Below are positions 22,901-35,754 of a DNA stretch of 64,000 bases, piece by piece (within the stretch, counting starts at the first letter, position 1; each line of letters opens with the position of its first letter). Made by a program: the position numbers and the translations under genes. The stretch lies in the NCBI GenBank assembly GCA_030248215.1, contig JASANG010000266.1:310001-374000 (forward strand), in the 5' to 3' direction. Below the pieces are notes generated by a model. That model saw only the letters and a program-made list of their open reading frames with translations. It did no database searches and had not been told where the DNA came from. Source of the stretch: Enoplolaimus lenunculus (taxonomy: Eukaryota; Nematoda; Enoplea; Enoplida; Thoracostomopsidae).

Positions 22901-25900
22901 CGATTTAGTTTTGGTTAGCTGTTTGTTCCAAGTTTAGCATGTAGGCGAAAACGCTTGTTTGATGTCACGTGCTAATTGCATGTGTTGTGCAGTATCTAAA
23001 ATATGAGCACAATGACCTTTTTCTGTTTTTTCACATAGCTTAAACTTTATGTTGATGCGTCAGTTTGGGTCAGATTTTAAATAGTGTTATTGCAGCCTGG
23101 CAAAGTTGGTTTTTTCAGGCCCTGAGGTTGCTGAATATACGGCACGTGAATTTCCCGCGTTCCTACAGACTCAGCCAAGCTGGAAAAACGGTGATATAGC
23201 TCGCGCTTTGGACGAGGGATTTGTTGCTTTTGACGAAACCATTAAAAGTGACAAGGTTCAAGATTGTAATTATTTTTAGCAGTGTGGATCACTGGCCGTC
23301 CCAGAAATTTTTTCTGTCTTGAGCGGGCGTTTATGTTTTGGAACTCGGGCATGAGTTTTGTAATTTTATCATTTTATCATTTTTGCTTGTGAAAATCAGC
23401 GATATTTAATAGACCCGCCCTTCTGGGACCGCCATTGGTGTTGTTACAAGCATTCTCTTGCTTTTAGATGTCAAAGTAGCCAAAACCACAATTAAATTAT
23501 TATTAAAAGTAAATACACAGCTGAACATTATGGCGTTAACATTATCAGGTGCTATGCAGTTACTTTGGGAATTTAAATTTGATATCCGAATTCTTCTATT
23601 TTGTCAAAATTATGTACTGCGTGCAAGGCTTCTGTTCGAAAAATGGTGTTTATATTACATCGGAACCGAAACTGGAAAGTTTTCTATTGTTATGCTTTTA
23701 AAGCAAATGCGATATTTCAAAATACCGAACACCTGGCAAATTTACAATCCGAATTGGGACTTGATTCAAGCTCGTATTTTTTCCGAATTGTTATTTCGTC
23801 AACGTCTTGAAGTACTGGTTTTGAAATATTAAAACTAGGGATGTGCTGATACCAAAATTTTTCCAATACCGACGCCGATTCATAGATTGAAAATTTGCCG
23901 ATGCGAACTGATACCGATGCCGATTACAACTTTAGTACATCATGCGTAAAGAACACATAGGATACTATATTACTTCATTATGCGAAGAGTTAAACCATAA
24001 CCACCATAAATGATTATAATTTTATCAGAAAGTTTCGTTTCAATTAATTTCTCAAACGAGCTCAAGAAAGATAACAGTTTCATTGTTCAGTCAGACGGAT
24101 GTATACGCTAAGGAGTGAAATTGATAGCATCCCAAAATTGACTATAATGTGCGAAAAGTATCGGCAAAACCTATACCGATGCCGATTAGATAGACGATTG
24201 AATTATCATTTATCTTTTGAGCTCTGGCTGAAAGCTGTCTGCTAAGTTTGAATATCAGCCATGAAGCAAGACAAATCAAGCGTTGCAGCAAACTAAGCAA
24301 ACAATTTTTGGCAAACATATACGTATATTTTGTTACATAGTTTGGGTGTACTGTCTGCGGTTTCATATGAACCATACTTGAGCAGACATATTGTAACCTT
24401 ACGTTTTGTGAAATCCTGCCACATTGGCCTACGCCACTGCCCGGACAAAATTCGTGGCCTCGGAACAGTTCTAACTCCTATTAATTTATAATAAAATCGG
24501 TGGTTCTGAGCGCAGATGAAATTCGATGTGCATTGTTGAATTTTAAAGGGAAGTATGAGTGGACACTTTCTTTCTAGCGTAGTGGTTTTTATTTTTATTT
24601 GTTGAGTTATTTTTAAAAGTACCGAAGTAAATTGAGAGTTGTATATGTTCTCTCACGCGTGCAGTTTGTGTGTCGTTTTATTTTTATAGCAGGTAAATCA
24701 ACTTTCGGTTGTATCTCAGGGTATAGTGTTTTAGGTCAAAGCTGAACTTAAAGAGATGTCAAATAATAAATCACATACTGGTGAGTTCTAGTGTACCTAT
24801 CTTGCATCGTATTTCACTTTTCGATGACATGCACACGGTTTTGCACTGTTGTGTGCATAAGGTAAGGTAGATTCTTTCAGTTGTTTAAGTTAATGTCTTC
24901 GTTTGCTTTCGTGTTAAACCAATACGCTATACTGCTTTTAAAGTACTAGGGCCGAATTGTTCATTTTTATGCGAATCTGAGCGAATTCTTTCGGATGCAT
25001 CGTGGTAATTGAACGGAACAGTAAACAGATAAATCGCAAACTTTCTGCGCCATCTTATTATTTTATCTATTATTCATCCTGCCTCTGTGAGATGTGTTTT
25101 CAGAGAATGGAGAGGCTGATTCAGATTCCGCAGATGAAGAGGATAAAATAGCATTGATTGAAGAAGCTAGAATGCCATTAGACGAAGTGCTTCAACGATA
25201 CGGGTTTTCAATTTCAGGTTAGAAAAAAATTTGTCGCAAGCATTGAGTAGTGAACGGCATAGCTGTGTGCTATTTTGAAGGTTTAATACCAAATAGCTAA
25301 CGATTTGATTGTGTTCATTTACACTTTGCGGTGTATTTAATTTATAAAACATGCAGTACTGGCGCCTATTGCTGCACAGTTTTATATTTGTGGCTACGTT
25401 TTTGTGGTTACATAACAAGTAATTGGCCGCGCACATCGTAAGTGTCTTTTCTGTTACAATCTGTTAAAATCGTTGATCGGCTATTTTAAAAACATCTGAT
25501 GACGTGATTTATGCTAAAGTTGGCTTCAAGTATGTGCACGGCCCTTGATGACATGTTTTAGGTAGACCTAATAAAGGACCAGGGACTTTGTTTGTGTCTC
25601 CGTTGGTTCGTGTTAAAGGAACAAGAACTTGTCAAGGAATTAAACGTCAGGTAATGCTGTTATGACTCCTATTTTTTGGTTTTTGTAATACAACAATTTA
25701 GTAATCAGTACGCAGGGATAGACAGTCTCGGTCAAAAAAGCGGGACCGAGACTTTTGGTCTCGGTCCTGTCAATTTTTAACTGTTACCGAAAATAAGATT
25801 TTTGTAACACAAGTTTTGAATATTTTTATCGGCTCAGAATTGCCATTTAATTCATACATATAAACTAATAAATATTAAATTTATCAGTTAGTAATGGTGG

Positions 25901-28900
25901 CATAAACGCAACGATTGAAATCTTCACAAAACTATCACCAACTTCAATAAATTGTTACAGACGGTGCACCCATATGAAAATGAAGTTAGCGGATTATATG
26001 TGACCGTCAGTGCCAATATTAATGAAAACGTAACTTGGTGATGAACTCTGTAAAAGCTCAATCGCTTTGCTTGTGCTGTGCAATTTTATTAACTTGTTCA
26101 GTTTCCCGCGTCCATACCTAAGCTGAAGCGTAAACCTAAGCCTAAACCATCCATGTCATAGTGTAATGAAATAATCGCTTTGGGAGAACTTGAGCGTATA
26201 TCAAAACAATCATAGTGGGAGAACTTAGCGTATATCAAAACAGTCATAGTGTGAAGGGAGGTAAACAAGTACCCAATTTTAAGTAATTCACGTATATACA
26301 TTTACGTACTCCTAAATATGCGCAAAACATTTCTACGTCTTTTCTTCAGCTCAAACTAGTTCATCTAATAGCAATTGTTTATCGCTTTTTCACCTGTTTG
26401 GTGTCGATTTGCAAACCGCGGACACTAAGAAAAAGCGAGATAGACACCAGACAACTCTCGAGACTTGCCGACACCGAGACCGCTCATACCTGTCAGTAGG
26501 ATTGTCACAATATGTCTTATTTTTGCATAGGTAGCAAAGCATTATTTAACCTGTTTAAATTTAAAGTGTGACGCTGTGAGACTTTAAATTCATAATGTGA
26601 ATATAGCCGATTCAAACGGACCGTATTGCGACGGGGGAGTGTTTATAACTGGTTAATGAGGGTCTGAAAAAGTTCAAGTTGAACAGTCTTGTTGATTGCG
26701 TGCGTTTATTAATGGCGTTTGAAAAATACGTTTTAATATTTACGGTTAACTTCATTTTAAGCGTGAAGTAAGCGAGACTAACGAACCTCCGCAAGAGTCC
26801 ACCGAAGAAACGTCTACTGTTGGTGGTGTTACGTCAAAGGATGCTTGTAAATCGAAGCCTGATAAAAACGGTATGCAGACCGTGTTGGAAGAAAACACTA
26901 TCGATGACATAAATCAAAATTCCTGCAATAGCGAGCAAAAACAAACAGACAAAACAGCAACAGAAGAGGAGACCAAATCGATGGCCGGTGATAGTGGCGT
27001 AATCAACGGTAGTGGTAGACCAGAGGAAAATAAGAGCGAGAAACCTAATGTGGCCGATATGTCTTCAATGGAGTGCACTGCACTAGCTCAAAGTCCGAAG
27101 CCAAAGCGCGCTAGAGAAAGCAGTGGTGAGGCGAAAGAATCGTGTCAAGATCAGGATCATGCTATGAATAGTTTCAACAGTGCTACTGATGTAGAGAAAA
27201 TTGTTGAAAACACTCCTACAAGCACTGAAATAGATACGGTTAACACAATCAACACTGAAGGTGTATTTAAGCAAGCAAATGAAAGTGTTGTGCGTGATGA
27301 AATCGGCAAAAGCTCAGAAACTTATCTAATAGAATCGTGTGATGGGGAGGCTTCGTTCGATTCTGAAAAATTCGACGATCCTAGTGCGAAGAAATCTACT
27401 TCATCAGCGTGCAAGAAATCCGATAAAGGAAAAGGACTGGTTGTTAAGTAAGATGAACTCTTTACTTCACTACACGGAGAGGAATCTTGGATTATATAAT
27501 GTAATTTTAAGTCAAAAATAGAAGTATGAGATAAACAATTAAACAATAATTAAGTTTTGGAGCATAATCGTTCAGCAGACAACTCTAAAAGTATCAGATG
27601 CAGCGCTAGATCAGTAAATGGAGATTCCTGAAGTATTTCAAGATAGTAAGTATAATCTGTATCTGTAAATAGATGTACTAAAATTTTATACTAATTTTTG
27701 CAAAATTATAATTCCGCTAGGTTTCAAAATCGAGTTCCTGTTAGTGTGACCCGGCTTTGGTTAGTTCTACATATTTAATTATTGCAACTATCAGCTAAAT
27801 AATATTACTCAGTGTTGAGACTTTAGTTAACAGTTTATCTCTTTTTACAAAAACTCCACTTCAATCTTGACACACTGCAAAGTGCTAACTGGAACAAGGA
27901 TTTATTGTAATATTCAGATTTTTCTCGGCGCCAATTTTGAGGCGAGTGCGACCGGATAAGTGCGACCGGATAACCAGTTTTGGTTTAATGTCCGGTGAAA
28001 AACCACCATCCGGTTCCTGTATCCGGTCTAAGCATGCCGAATACCTGATACTAAAGTTTTCCATTAATGGGCCAGTGATGTTCTTCACAAGTTCATAAAC
28101 TGCTGCAAGTCAGAATGCTTTCGGCTATTTTAGTGATGATTATTAACGGAGACGAATGTTTACTGGCATTTGTGTAAGCTCTAAATCAGCCGAATGAAAG
28201 TTTAGTTTATTAACAATAAATTATTCTTATAACACAGCTACATGTTAATCACGATCAAAAATAGCAAAGAAATCTATTTCCGGTAAAAAAATCAGTATGC
28301 GTATCCGGTTAAACTAGATGGTAAATCGATATTCGGTCGCATCCTGTTGCAGGGTATAAAGATTTTGCGGCTTAAACCTGACGTTAAATTGCTCTGTATC
28401 TGTATTACAAATGTAGCATAAACTATTTAAAGAGACGCTGCTCGATGCCACACAACGTATATCACGCTACAACTAAACATTAAGCAATTTTAACACGAAA
28501 TAACATACTTCACACAACTTATGAAAATCCGATAAATCATTTTAGTAACAACTTTTAAAAATAATAAAAGGAAATGACAACATTTAGTCTTGGTTTTGGT
28601 TTGTCCGCAATGTGCTTTAGTTTAGGTTTTGATTGGCAATGGAGACCGGTTTCGTGGCACAAACTGCGGAAGAATCTTGTAGCTTTACTGTTATTTTTTT
28701 AGAATCTTATGTATTGCATTTCAGCTGGTATGCCCAACTTGTCATTATATTATAAGCAGTAATCTGATTTGATTTAGATGCTCTGCTTCCGAAACAACAA
28801 GTGGCAGCCAAACAACGACAAAAGTTGTTGTCGGCACCGCTGTTAGCCCGCATGGTGGAAACAGTGCAGTCGATCACAGCAGCGATTCTTCAGACGATGA

Positions 28901-31900
28901 AGATTTCATTCTTGATAGTGAACGCAGTGGTATTCGGATTGGAGATAATGGTGAGATTATTCTTGAGGAGGAAGATGATGATGATGAAGAAGATGACGAT
29001 AATGATGATGATGATGATGATGATGAAAGTGAAGAAACGTCGAGGTTTGTTGGCCAATGGTAGTTTTAGGGTAGTTTCATTTCCTGGTGTTTACACTTTT
29101 TCAACGTTTAGATATAGGCTTTGGAATATACTTTTGCAGTTACTGTTCTAAAAACAACATTGGCGGGTTTGTTTGTAGCACCAGCCGAGCTATTTTTAAT
29201 GGTGTTCGGTCCGCCCGATGCCATCAGGTTACGTATTTGTCAGGGTCAACTAGTACCGGAAAATACGCGGATATGGGGTTGACCTGCGTTTTGCGGTGTT
29301 CGGGAGCAGCGCCGACGTGTGTCATGCTCACAGGGATTTCCGCAATCAAGGATGGTCCAGTGAAGTCTTAGCGCAACCAGATTGCCAATAAACTGAAGCA
29401 AGTAATAGTGAGGTTTAAGGTTAACGAAAGCATAATCTGAAGTCAAATCCATCCAGATAGCAATAAGGCTTCGAATTGAATAGCTTCTCCAACCACAATA
29501 TTAGTGATTCGGAGAAATATATATGCGGGGAGCCTGTCTGAAGCCAAATCCATCCAGATAGCAATAAGGCTTCGAATTGAATAGCTTCTCCAACCACAAT
29601 ATTAGTGATTCGGAGAAATATATACGCGGGGAGCCTGAAGAAATTGTTTGAAACTTAGTAATTAATTTGCGTTTGACTAATTATGCTAGATTTTTATTAC
29701 ACTATGATGACTTGCCAACAAAATTTATTAAATTTCGATCCGCAGTTCCCGAGGCTTGTTTCGGACAGGTAATTGGACTGGATAGTCATGTAATTAAGTT
29801 TCGTCTTCCTATTCATTTCGCAGTTTTCTATGTGTTACTATGTTGCTTTACCTCTATTGCGAGGTGCATATTTAGCTGCTCTAAGTTTGCAGAATCTCAG
29901 TGCTCTACTAGCTGTAAATTGCCAAAGAACATTTGTAATATATTTTCACAGCAATTTTCTGTTGTTGATTTCGGAAGTATTATATGTCTTACTCTTTACT
30001 TGTAGCTCAATTTTCAGCAACATAGAAGATGGCGATCCAAACTCAATCCCTGATCAAAATGGAAATGACGACGATGATGAAGAATATTCATTACCTTCAG
30101 GGGATACAGTAATATTATTTGTTTATTCTCAAGCGTGGGTAGCACAAGATGCAACCGGATTTCCGGTTTCCTTTCCGGTTTCCGCATGAACATTCGGCAA
30201 ATGATAGGCACGTGGCTACGGATAAGAAATCTGGTGTTAATTCGTCGGATATGAACAATAGAAGTTGCATTTTCTGCGATGCCAACCTTTACAAAAAATT
30301 TGTTGCCTTAATAAGATTGATTTCAACATTCCGATTCTGATAAACAATTATCTGTCCCGTGTCCAGTATTTTGGCATCCGGTCACACATTGTTGCAGCAT
30401 ATGTATTGTTAACTATTCCGAGTCCGGTTCTACTAAGGTAGTGTGTAGAGTATACGCTATCATCAAATAGTGATGGGCGTTAATTGTGAATATCGGCCAA
30501 TGAACCAATGAGGGGAGTGAGCAATTTCGTTTTGATTGAATTTCTATGGTCTTTTATAGCATATTCTGTTTTACTTTTAGTAAATATTTTTAATAGTTAC
30601 AGAGATATTAGCGAGTTTCGTTGTCCGTCAAAGTAACGATTTCACCAATCGAACTAACTACTTTCAGCCTGGAATTGACTCTGGTACAACGGCCTGCGTT
30701 ACTGTGCTGCATGATCGAACCTTATACGTCGCTAATTGCGGGGATTCTCGCAGTGTTTTATGCCGAGCTGGAAAAGCAGTGGATTTATCTGTTGATCACA
30801 AGCCTGATGATGAAAAAGAAGTTGGTTGAATGTATATGTTGCTATATAATTTGTACAGTTTCTCGTCATTGTACGTATGCTGTTTTATTCTTTCAGAGAA
30901 GTTTGAATAGTTTCTAGTTCTAAAACCATAACTTTCAATAGCTTGTATTCAAATAATCAGAGCAACGATAAATGAAAACAATATTATCGTTTCCTGCAAA
31001 TTTTAGTTGTGCAATTTGTCTTGAATTTTATTTCAAGAAAAGGAGGATTGAAAACGCTGGCGGTCATATAACATCTGACGGACGTGTTAATGGTGGTCTG
31101 AATATGTCACGAGCTATAGGTGAGATTTTGTCAAACTGATTTTATCGTATTTGACATATAATTTTTTGATGTGATCCTTCACGCCTGACATAAATAAAAA
31201 GGCATGCACGCGGTTCTGAATTTCACACCTGCTATTCAAGTAATTCAGCTTCAATATTCTAGTTTCGATTGCGATTGCAGGTGCACTCTGAAACAGATAT
31301 TGATTTAGCGCATACTGATTGCATATAATAACTAGAGTTGCATCAGGGTCCGGGTATTCCGGTTATTCCGGGTATTTTTGCCGAAAAATTCCGGGTTCGG
31401 ATTCGGGTCCGGGTTTTCGTTTCAATAAATTCCGGGTCCGGGTTTTTATAACAAATTATTCCGGGTCCGGTATTGCAAAAATACCCGGACAAAATAACCG
31501 GAACAAGATTAGCTTAGTGATTTTATTAACATCCCACGCCTACATTCTGAATAGTTACTGTATCGTGCCAAAAATAGATTTTGCACAACCAACACTAATT
31601 GTGTGAAACACTTACGCATACTTTAGAAACAAAACACACCCAACATGTCTCTTAACAGAACTATTGCATGTCGTATGTAAAAGCAAGCTGCAGAAGGAAA
31701 AAGTTGGTCAACAGGCTTCACCTTTGTTGAGTAAGTTAACGTAAGCAGATATACTTGGGTTACGATTACAACGGTTGGAATGGTCGGGATACAGAAACAT
31801 GACATGTCTCATTTTAAGTTAGTAATTTGCCATTTAACTTAAGTTTAGCATCTATCGCCTAAGTCAAAGATTGCTTGGTTAACGATTGCTTCAACGTCCA

Positions 31901-34224
31901 GGAACCTGTGAAAAATGCTATATTGGGATCTAGCTATAGCTTCGCGAAACACATATAAGTCAACTGACTTTGGTCAGGTTCCTATCACTCATCCAAAATT
32001 GTTTAATGTAATCTCGTAGCTAGTCAAACAGTTCTTCAACCATGTATAAACAGAAATTGATTTGGAAGCAATGCGACGAACAGATGCGAAAAGAAATTTT
32101 TATATATCCGTGTGATGTATGGTTGCCCCTGTACAAACGGGCTACGCTGGCATTATAACGTGGATGACCCATTACCTAGGCTGAAGCTATTTTCTGTTTA
32201 AACATCTGAATGGAATATGATCAGCTGGTTGTACTGCGTATTATCTGGAAACTTGGGTTACACTTAAATTCAGGGAAACTGTTACTTCTCTTGCGTTTGT
32301 CCTTGAAAAAAATTAATTAAAAGCACCATTCTATAAAATTATGATCTTTTATAGTTGTTAGGACTTGAGTCGTTGCAGTTGCAATGTATCCTATCTGTTC
32401 TTTAAACATTGTGTATTAAACTTGGAATAGGTATCGGCATCGGTATATCTTCAAAATAATCGATATCGGCACCGGGAAAAAACTTTGGTATCGGCACATC
32501 CCTAGCAAGGATAGTGCATTGTTTTATGATTTACTTGAAATAAATTTTTGTGAATGATACCGATCATTAATATTTTAAATACTGAGCTGTTAGAAATAGA
32601 TGGAGACAGCAATTCTTTCCTATCTTTAAAAAATTAGGATCATGTTTAGTTTTTAAGTAATAAAAATTCAGGGCCCGGGTTTATTCGGAAAATAAATCCA
32701 ATTCCGGGTTTGCATTCTTAAAAATTCCGGGTCTGAGTCCGGGTTTCATTTCTTAAAAATTACGGGTCCGGGCATTTCTTTCAGAAAAATCCGGGTCCGG
32801 GTATTTATTTTTAATTGTTGCAACTCTAATAATAACAACGCTCAGTATGTAAAAGTTATGGGCTTTTAAAATTCATAGTTCCGATTCTGGTATAAATTTC
32901 CTCTTCCGATTCTGGAATAATTCAGTTACGCGTAGCATGTTTATGCATAAACTTCTGTATTTTACCTCGTCAATTTGGTTGATTGATTTTAGGCGATTTT
33001 TTCTACAAAAACAATGAAAATCTCTCACTTCGTGAACAGATGATAACCTCAGTGCCAGACGTCGTTGTGCGGCAACTATGTGGTGATGATCAGTTCTTGA
33101 TTGTTGCTTGTGATGGAATATGGTATTTCTATAATAAGCAATTATAGATATGCGCAGCGCCCATTTGAGTATGTGTGTCGCTGCACCAAAGCAATAATGT
33201 TCAAGCTTAATTGATGTGACGGTGTATATATATAGCTAAACTAGTGCTTGTTAGTTTACTTTAAGGAAAACTGATGAAATCCAGTTTTCAGACTTCGCAG
33301 GTACATCACATAAATCTTCAAAATCTTTATTACTACGACATGCAATTTCAGCAATCTAAAAATACCGTTTCGCTATTAATCGCGTACAGACCAGGTATGA
33401 TCTTATGTTGAAGAATTGTTTAAGTTTGAAATAACAGATGTTGAAATCACCTCACATGCAAGCAGCTGCTGAAATAACCAATCATAGGGAAGTTTTGGAT
33501 CTGTTAATCTTTTTCTATAATTTAATTGTACCTGTGACCTGTGGCATTTTACAGGAATTCAATGTCGAGCACTGAAGCTGTAGAATTTGTTGCTGAACGG
33601 CTAAATGATTCCAAAAACTCGCTTGAGAGCATATGCCGCGAGGTAGGTTCCCTTACGTTAGCTTTGAAGGTTAAAACACTGTCAGAAATTGGAGTTAGCA
33701 GAGATAAGCTGTTGAGTACTGAACCCTACTTTGGTTCAGACTTAAGACGAAGAAAATATTGCGAAGTGTAAGATGGTTGTTACGAATTACTTTTAATTTT
33801 TGTGTGTTAATTTTTCTTTCAATGTCCCACTATGGTTCAAATTTCAAATTACTATTTTGTTCGTTTTTAGATGTGCGATCACTGTTTATCGCCAGATACT
33901 ATAGGTGATGGTGCGGGTTGCGATAATATGACAGTGATAATAGTTAAATTCAATAAAGACTTCGTAAGTTGTTCTCACAGTCTATCAGCTCCGGTCTCAG
34001 AACAGAAGCTATCAACAGAAACAGCTTCTGAATGCATTTCTGGTCATAGTGATTCAATCAATGGCGTGGATAGTGATAATGACCAACTTATTAACGGTCA
34101 GACTGGCGATAGGCTGGTTAAAACGGGTGTGCGCCGTGATGATGAACATTGCAAGCCACAAGACTCTCAACGTGTGCCAAAGGGTTCTATGAAGTCACAA
34201 GATAACTTAGAAGGGTATGTTTAA
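19812..34224 (+). CDS. PPM1G: Protein phosphatase PPM1G (PP2C gamma) orthologue, 14 coding exons
   Basis: Metal-dependent Ser/Thr phosphatase of the PP2C (PPM) family; known members are nuclear and act on splicing and chromatin factors. Coding exons: 19812-19922, 21129-21198, 23119-23255, 24735-24780, 25104-25217, 25562-25650, 26762-27447, 28778-29044, 30018-30108, 30668-30820, 31038-31119, 32993-33122, 33555-33642, 33871-34224. They join in phase to 805 aa. The start MGAYLSEP matches the family's myristoylation-type N-terminus. Metal-site motifs are all present: WRINQEDAHN (split between exons 1 and 2), VYDGHGG, NCGDSRS, MSRAIGD, ACDGIW, GCDNMT. As in animal PPM1G, the catalytic domain is interrupted by a long acidic insert (exons 5-9), here unusually long. 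Usual length is about 550 aa. Exon 14 could instead splice at GTATGT (34216) to one more short exon; otherwise TAA at 34222-34224 ends it. The promoter was not identified. Confidence 0.95.
19923..21128. other. PPM1G intron 1 filled with repeat
   Basis: Contains a block from about 19985 (GGTGCAACCGGCCGG) to about 21060 (CCGGAAACGGAAACGG) that looks like an eroded hAT-type element with CCGGAA-rich ends. Within it, 20347-20460 matches 13640-13735. I could not define target duplications. Confidence 0.45.
20345..20460. repeat. Dispersed repeat shared with 13640-13735
   Basis: Both places contain GTTAAAATTTAAGTCA, CAACATTTT, ACGCAATTTTGTTT, CCTACGGCTCCGG and a GTAGAAGATTAT block in the same order and orientation. 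It is a member of an unclassified dispersed family. Confidence 0.7.
21650..22243. mobile_element. hAT-type MITE in PPM1G intron 2
   Basis: A 594-bp element starts CAGGGTGCGACGTG and ends TTGTCGCACCCTG. It is flanked by the exact 8-bp repeat TTATGTAC (21642-21649 and 22244-22251). The inner ends contain ACCGGAGCC / GCCGGAGCGG blocks shared with the CAGGGTGCAACCGG family. No transposase frame is visible. Confidence 0.85.
23836..24200. mobile_element. Partial hAT-type MITE (TAGGGATGTGC family) in PPM1G intron 3
   Basis: Starts TAGGGATGTGCTGATACC and carries repeated CCGATGCCGATT and TACCGATGCCG blocks up to about 24190. The matching GCACATCCCTA end is absent here, but it occurs at about 32500 inside another intron. 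Family assignment rests on the end motif. Confidence 0.5.
25713..26492. mobile_element. hAT-type MITE (GGTCTCGG family) in PPM1G intron 6
   Basis: A 780-bp element starts CAGGGATAGACAGTCTCGG and ends ACCGAGACCGCTCATACCTG. Flanks are TCAGTACG and TCAGTAGG, a 7/8 target duplication. The ends carry palindromic CCGAGACTTTTGGTCTCGG. A 36-bp internal tandem repeat lies at about 26185-26255 (GAGAACTT...GCGTATATCAAAACA). Confidence 0.75.
26762..27447 (+). CDS. PPM1G: PPM1G exon 7: long acidic, Ser/Thr-rich insert
   Basis: 686 nt, 228 codons of low-complexity, charged sequence ([43 protein letters not shown]) lying between the PP2C N-terminal part and the Asp/Glu runs of exons 8 and 9. The basic SPKPKRAR patch could act as a nuclear localisation signal (inference). 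This one exon is longer than the whole acidic domain in vertebrate PPM1G and accounts for most of the extra length of this protein. Confidence 0.85.
27920..28360. mobile_element. Eroded hAT-type repeat in PPM1G intron 7
   Basis: GTGCGACCGGATAA occurs twice near 27946-27975, and ATTCGGTCGCATCCTG lies at about 28331-28346. These are facing ends resembling those of the CAGGGTGCGACC families. Target duplications could not be recognised. Confidence 0.45.
28778..29044 (+). CDS. PPM1G: PPM1G exon 8: Asp/Glu-rich tract
   Basis: 267 nt. It encodes [19 protein letters not shown] and then [20 protein letters not shown], the acidic tract diagnostic of PPM1G among PP2C phosphatases. Part is a GAT microsatellite (28975-29025), so its length may vary between individuals. 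Confidence 0.9.
29436..29637. repeat. 101-bp tandem duplication in PPM1G intron 8
   Basis: 29436-29536 and 29537-29637 are identical but for two or three bases. The unit starts TCTGAAG(T/C)CAAATCC and ends GCGGGGAGCCTG. Recent and intronic; no function suggested. Confidence 0.9.
30148..30400. mobile_element. hAT-type repeat remnant in PPM1G intron 9
   Basis: Begins with ATGCAACCGGATTTCCGG and ends near GCATCCGGTCACACATTGTTGCAG. It resembles the CAGGGTGCAACCGGAATT family but is diverged, with no clear target duplication. Confidence 0.4.
31333..32828. mobile_element. Non-autonomous hAT-type element in PPM1G intron 11
   Basis: A 1496-bp element begins TAGAGTTGCATCAGGG and ends AATTGTTGCAACTCTA. 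It is flanked by the exact 8-bp repeat ATAATAAC (31325-31332 and 32829-32836). Both arms are rows of CCGGGTCCGGGTATT-type repeats. The middle is AT-rich with no transposase. A TATCGGCATCGGTAT ... GGCACATCCCTA block at about 32430-32510 is a second, nested MITE fragment. A cut relative lies at 52545-52720. Confidence 0.85.
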
Positions 34225-35754
34225 TTGGCTAGTATTGGTTCGTGAAATAGCAACTAACTACACTGAAGGACTTGTTAGAAGACAGCGATTGTGTCCTTAG
34301 TATTGAAAGCTTGGGTTGATGGAAGCTAAGCGAAAAAACAACAATGATTTGACTCATTTTGTGTTATAGTGTCCTTGCGAGCTCGGTTGTGTTTATTAGA
34401 AAATGTTTGGTCTAATTTAAGAGTGTTGAATTTTACCGAAATAAGATTTACCAGTTTCATGTGCTGGAAATTAGAATGTGGTTTGAAAAGTTGCAGATAA
34501 TTGTAATAATTTAGCATTAATTTTAACAAGTTCCAATTCCGATTGCAGTCAACCGGAATCGGAATTTTGAAATTTTAATTTTAACCCTACTTTGTTGTGA
34601 TATGTTGCATAAACCTTCTCTCGCTCTCACCAATTGTTTCATGCGACTTTTTCGAAAATTATTGCCAGCCAACAGACACCTTATATTAATCACTGCACGC
34701 TAAATGATAACGTATTTATGGCTATGTAAACTTTTCATGAATATGTCAATGACGAAATTCTGGTATTTAAAGGAGACCCCGTTTTCTTACGTATGTCGGA
34801 TTTTGATATACAACAGGTGAATGTCCAATGTTATGCATCATCCACTTTTAGTTGTCATGCATGTGGAAAATGACGGCGCACTTTAACAAAAGCTGTGGCA
34901 AGTTCTGAGTTGAAACATTTTAACAACGGCAGGTTGAAATTAAAAATCCATACTGAAAAGGAAATTGAAAATCTACGTCAACCCCAGCGGGAAATTGACA
35001 CCCAAATCTGTGAATGAAATTCCCTCTAAGGCAATAAAAGACGACTTTAATTTTACCATTTTTTTCGAAATTACTGTACAATACTTATCTAAATCTACAC
35101 TGTTTCTAGCGGAAATTGTATCTGATCAGGTCATATCTTCTTCCCTCTGCTGTACACATACCTGTCATATATAAGCAACCCCCAAATAAATATACAAAGA
35201 CAACCGTAACTTTAAATTGAACATATATTTCTAAAATATCATCTATATCTACTCTAATATAGAATCAATATTACATTGAATTTCGAAAATAGTTTAGTTT
35301 ATTACTTGTATTAGTTTAAGGACAAGTGTTTGGAATTTGATACCTCAACTTTATCAGATCTTACCAATTTCCCAACACTTAAATTTCGACAGTCGTTGGA
35401 AAATTCAAACGTTTCGAAATTTAATTTCCCGTGCCCCGGTTTTGCAAAACAGTGTTGGAGAAAAACGCGTCACCATTTTTCACATGCTGGCAGATTCCCC
35501 GCCTTAAAATAAGAGTAACTTCCTAAGTAGGTAAATAATTTGGGCATTATTTGTTTTTGGACCGCATCAATGAAATATAACTTGTAAGATTGAAAATTTG
35601 TTCAGTAGAGTGGAATGAACAAATTTGTAGACTAAACCACAGCTCGCAAGGCACGGGAAAATTTCACTAAACGCAAGTTAATCTCATTTTTACGATTATG
35701 TAATTTTTTGTATTTTGCGTTTACTTAATTCAAACAAATAAACAACACGTTCGT
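34225..35754. other. PPM1G 3' flank, no further gene
   Basis: AT-rich. A fragment at about 34535-34590 (CCAATTCCGATTGCAG ... ACCGGAATCGGAATTT) belongs to the CCGGAAT hAT-like repeats. The first AATAAA I see after the stop is at 35185-35190, rather far (about 960 bp) for a 3' UTR, but possible. Confidence 0.4.

Noticed and set aside
23458-23832. 124-codon plus-strand frame in PPM1G intron 3
   Set aside because: AT-rich random-looking composition; the real exons before and after join without it.
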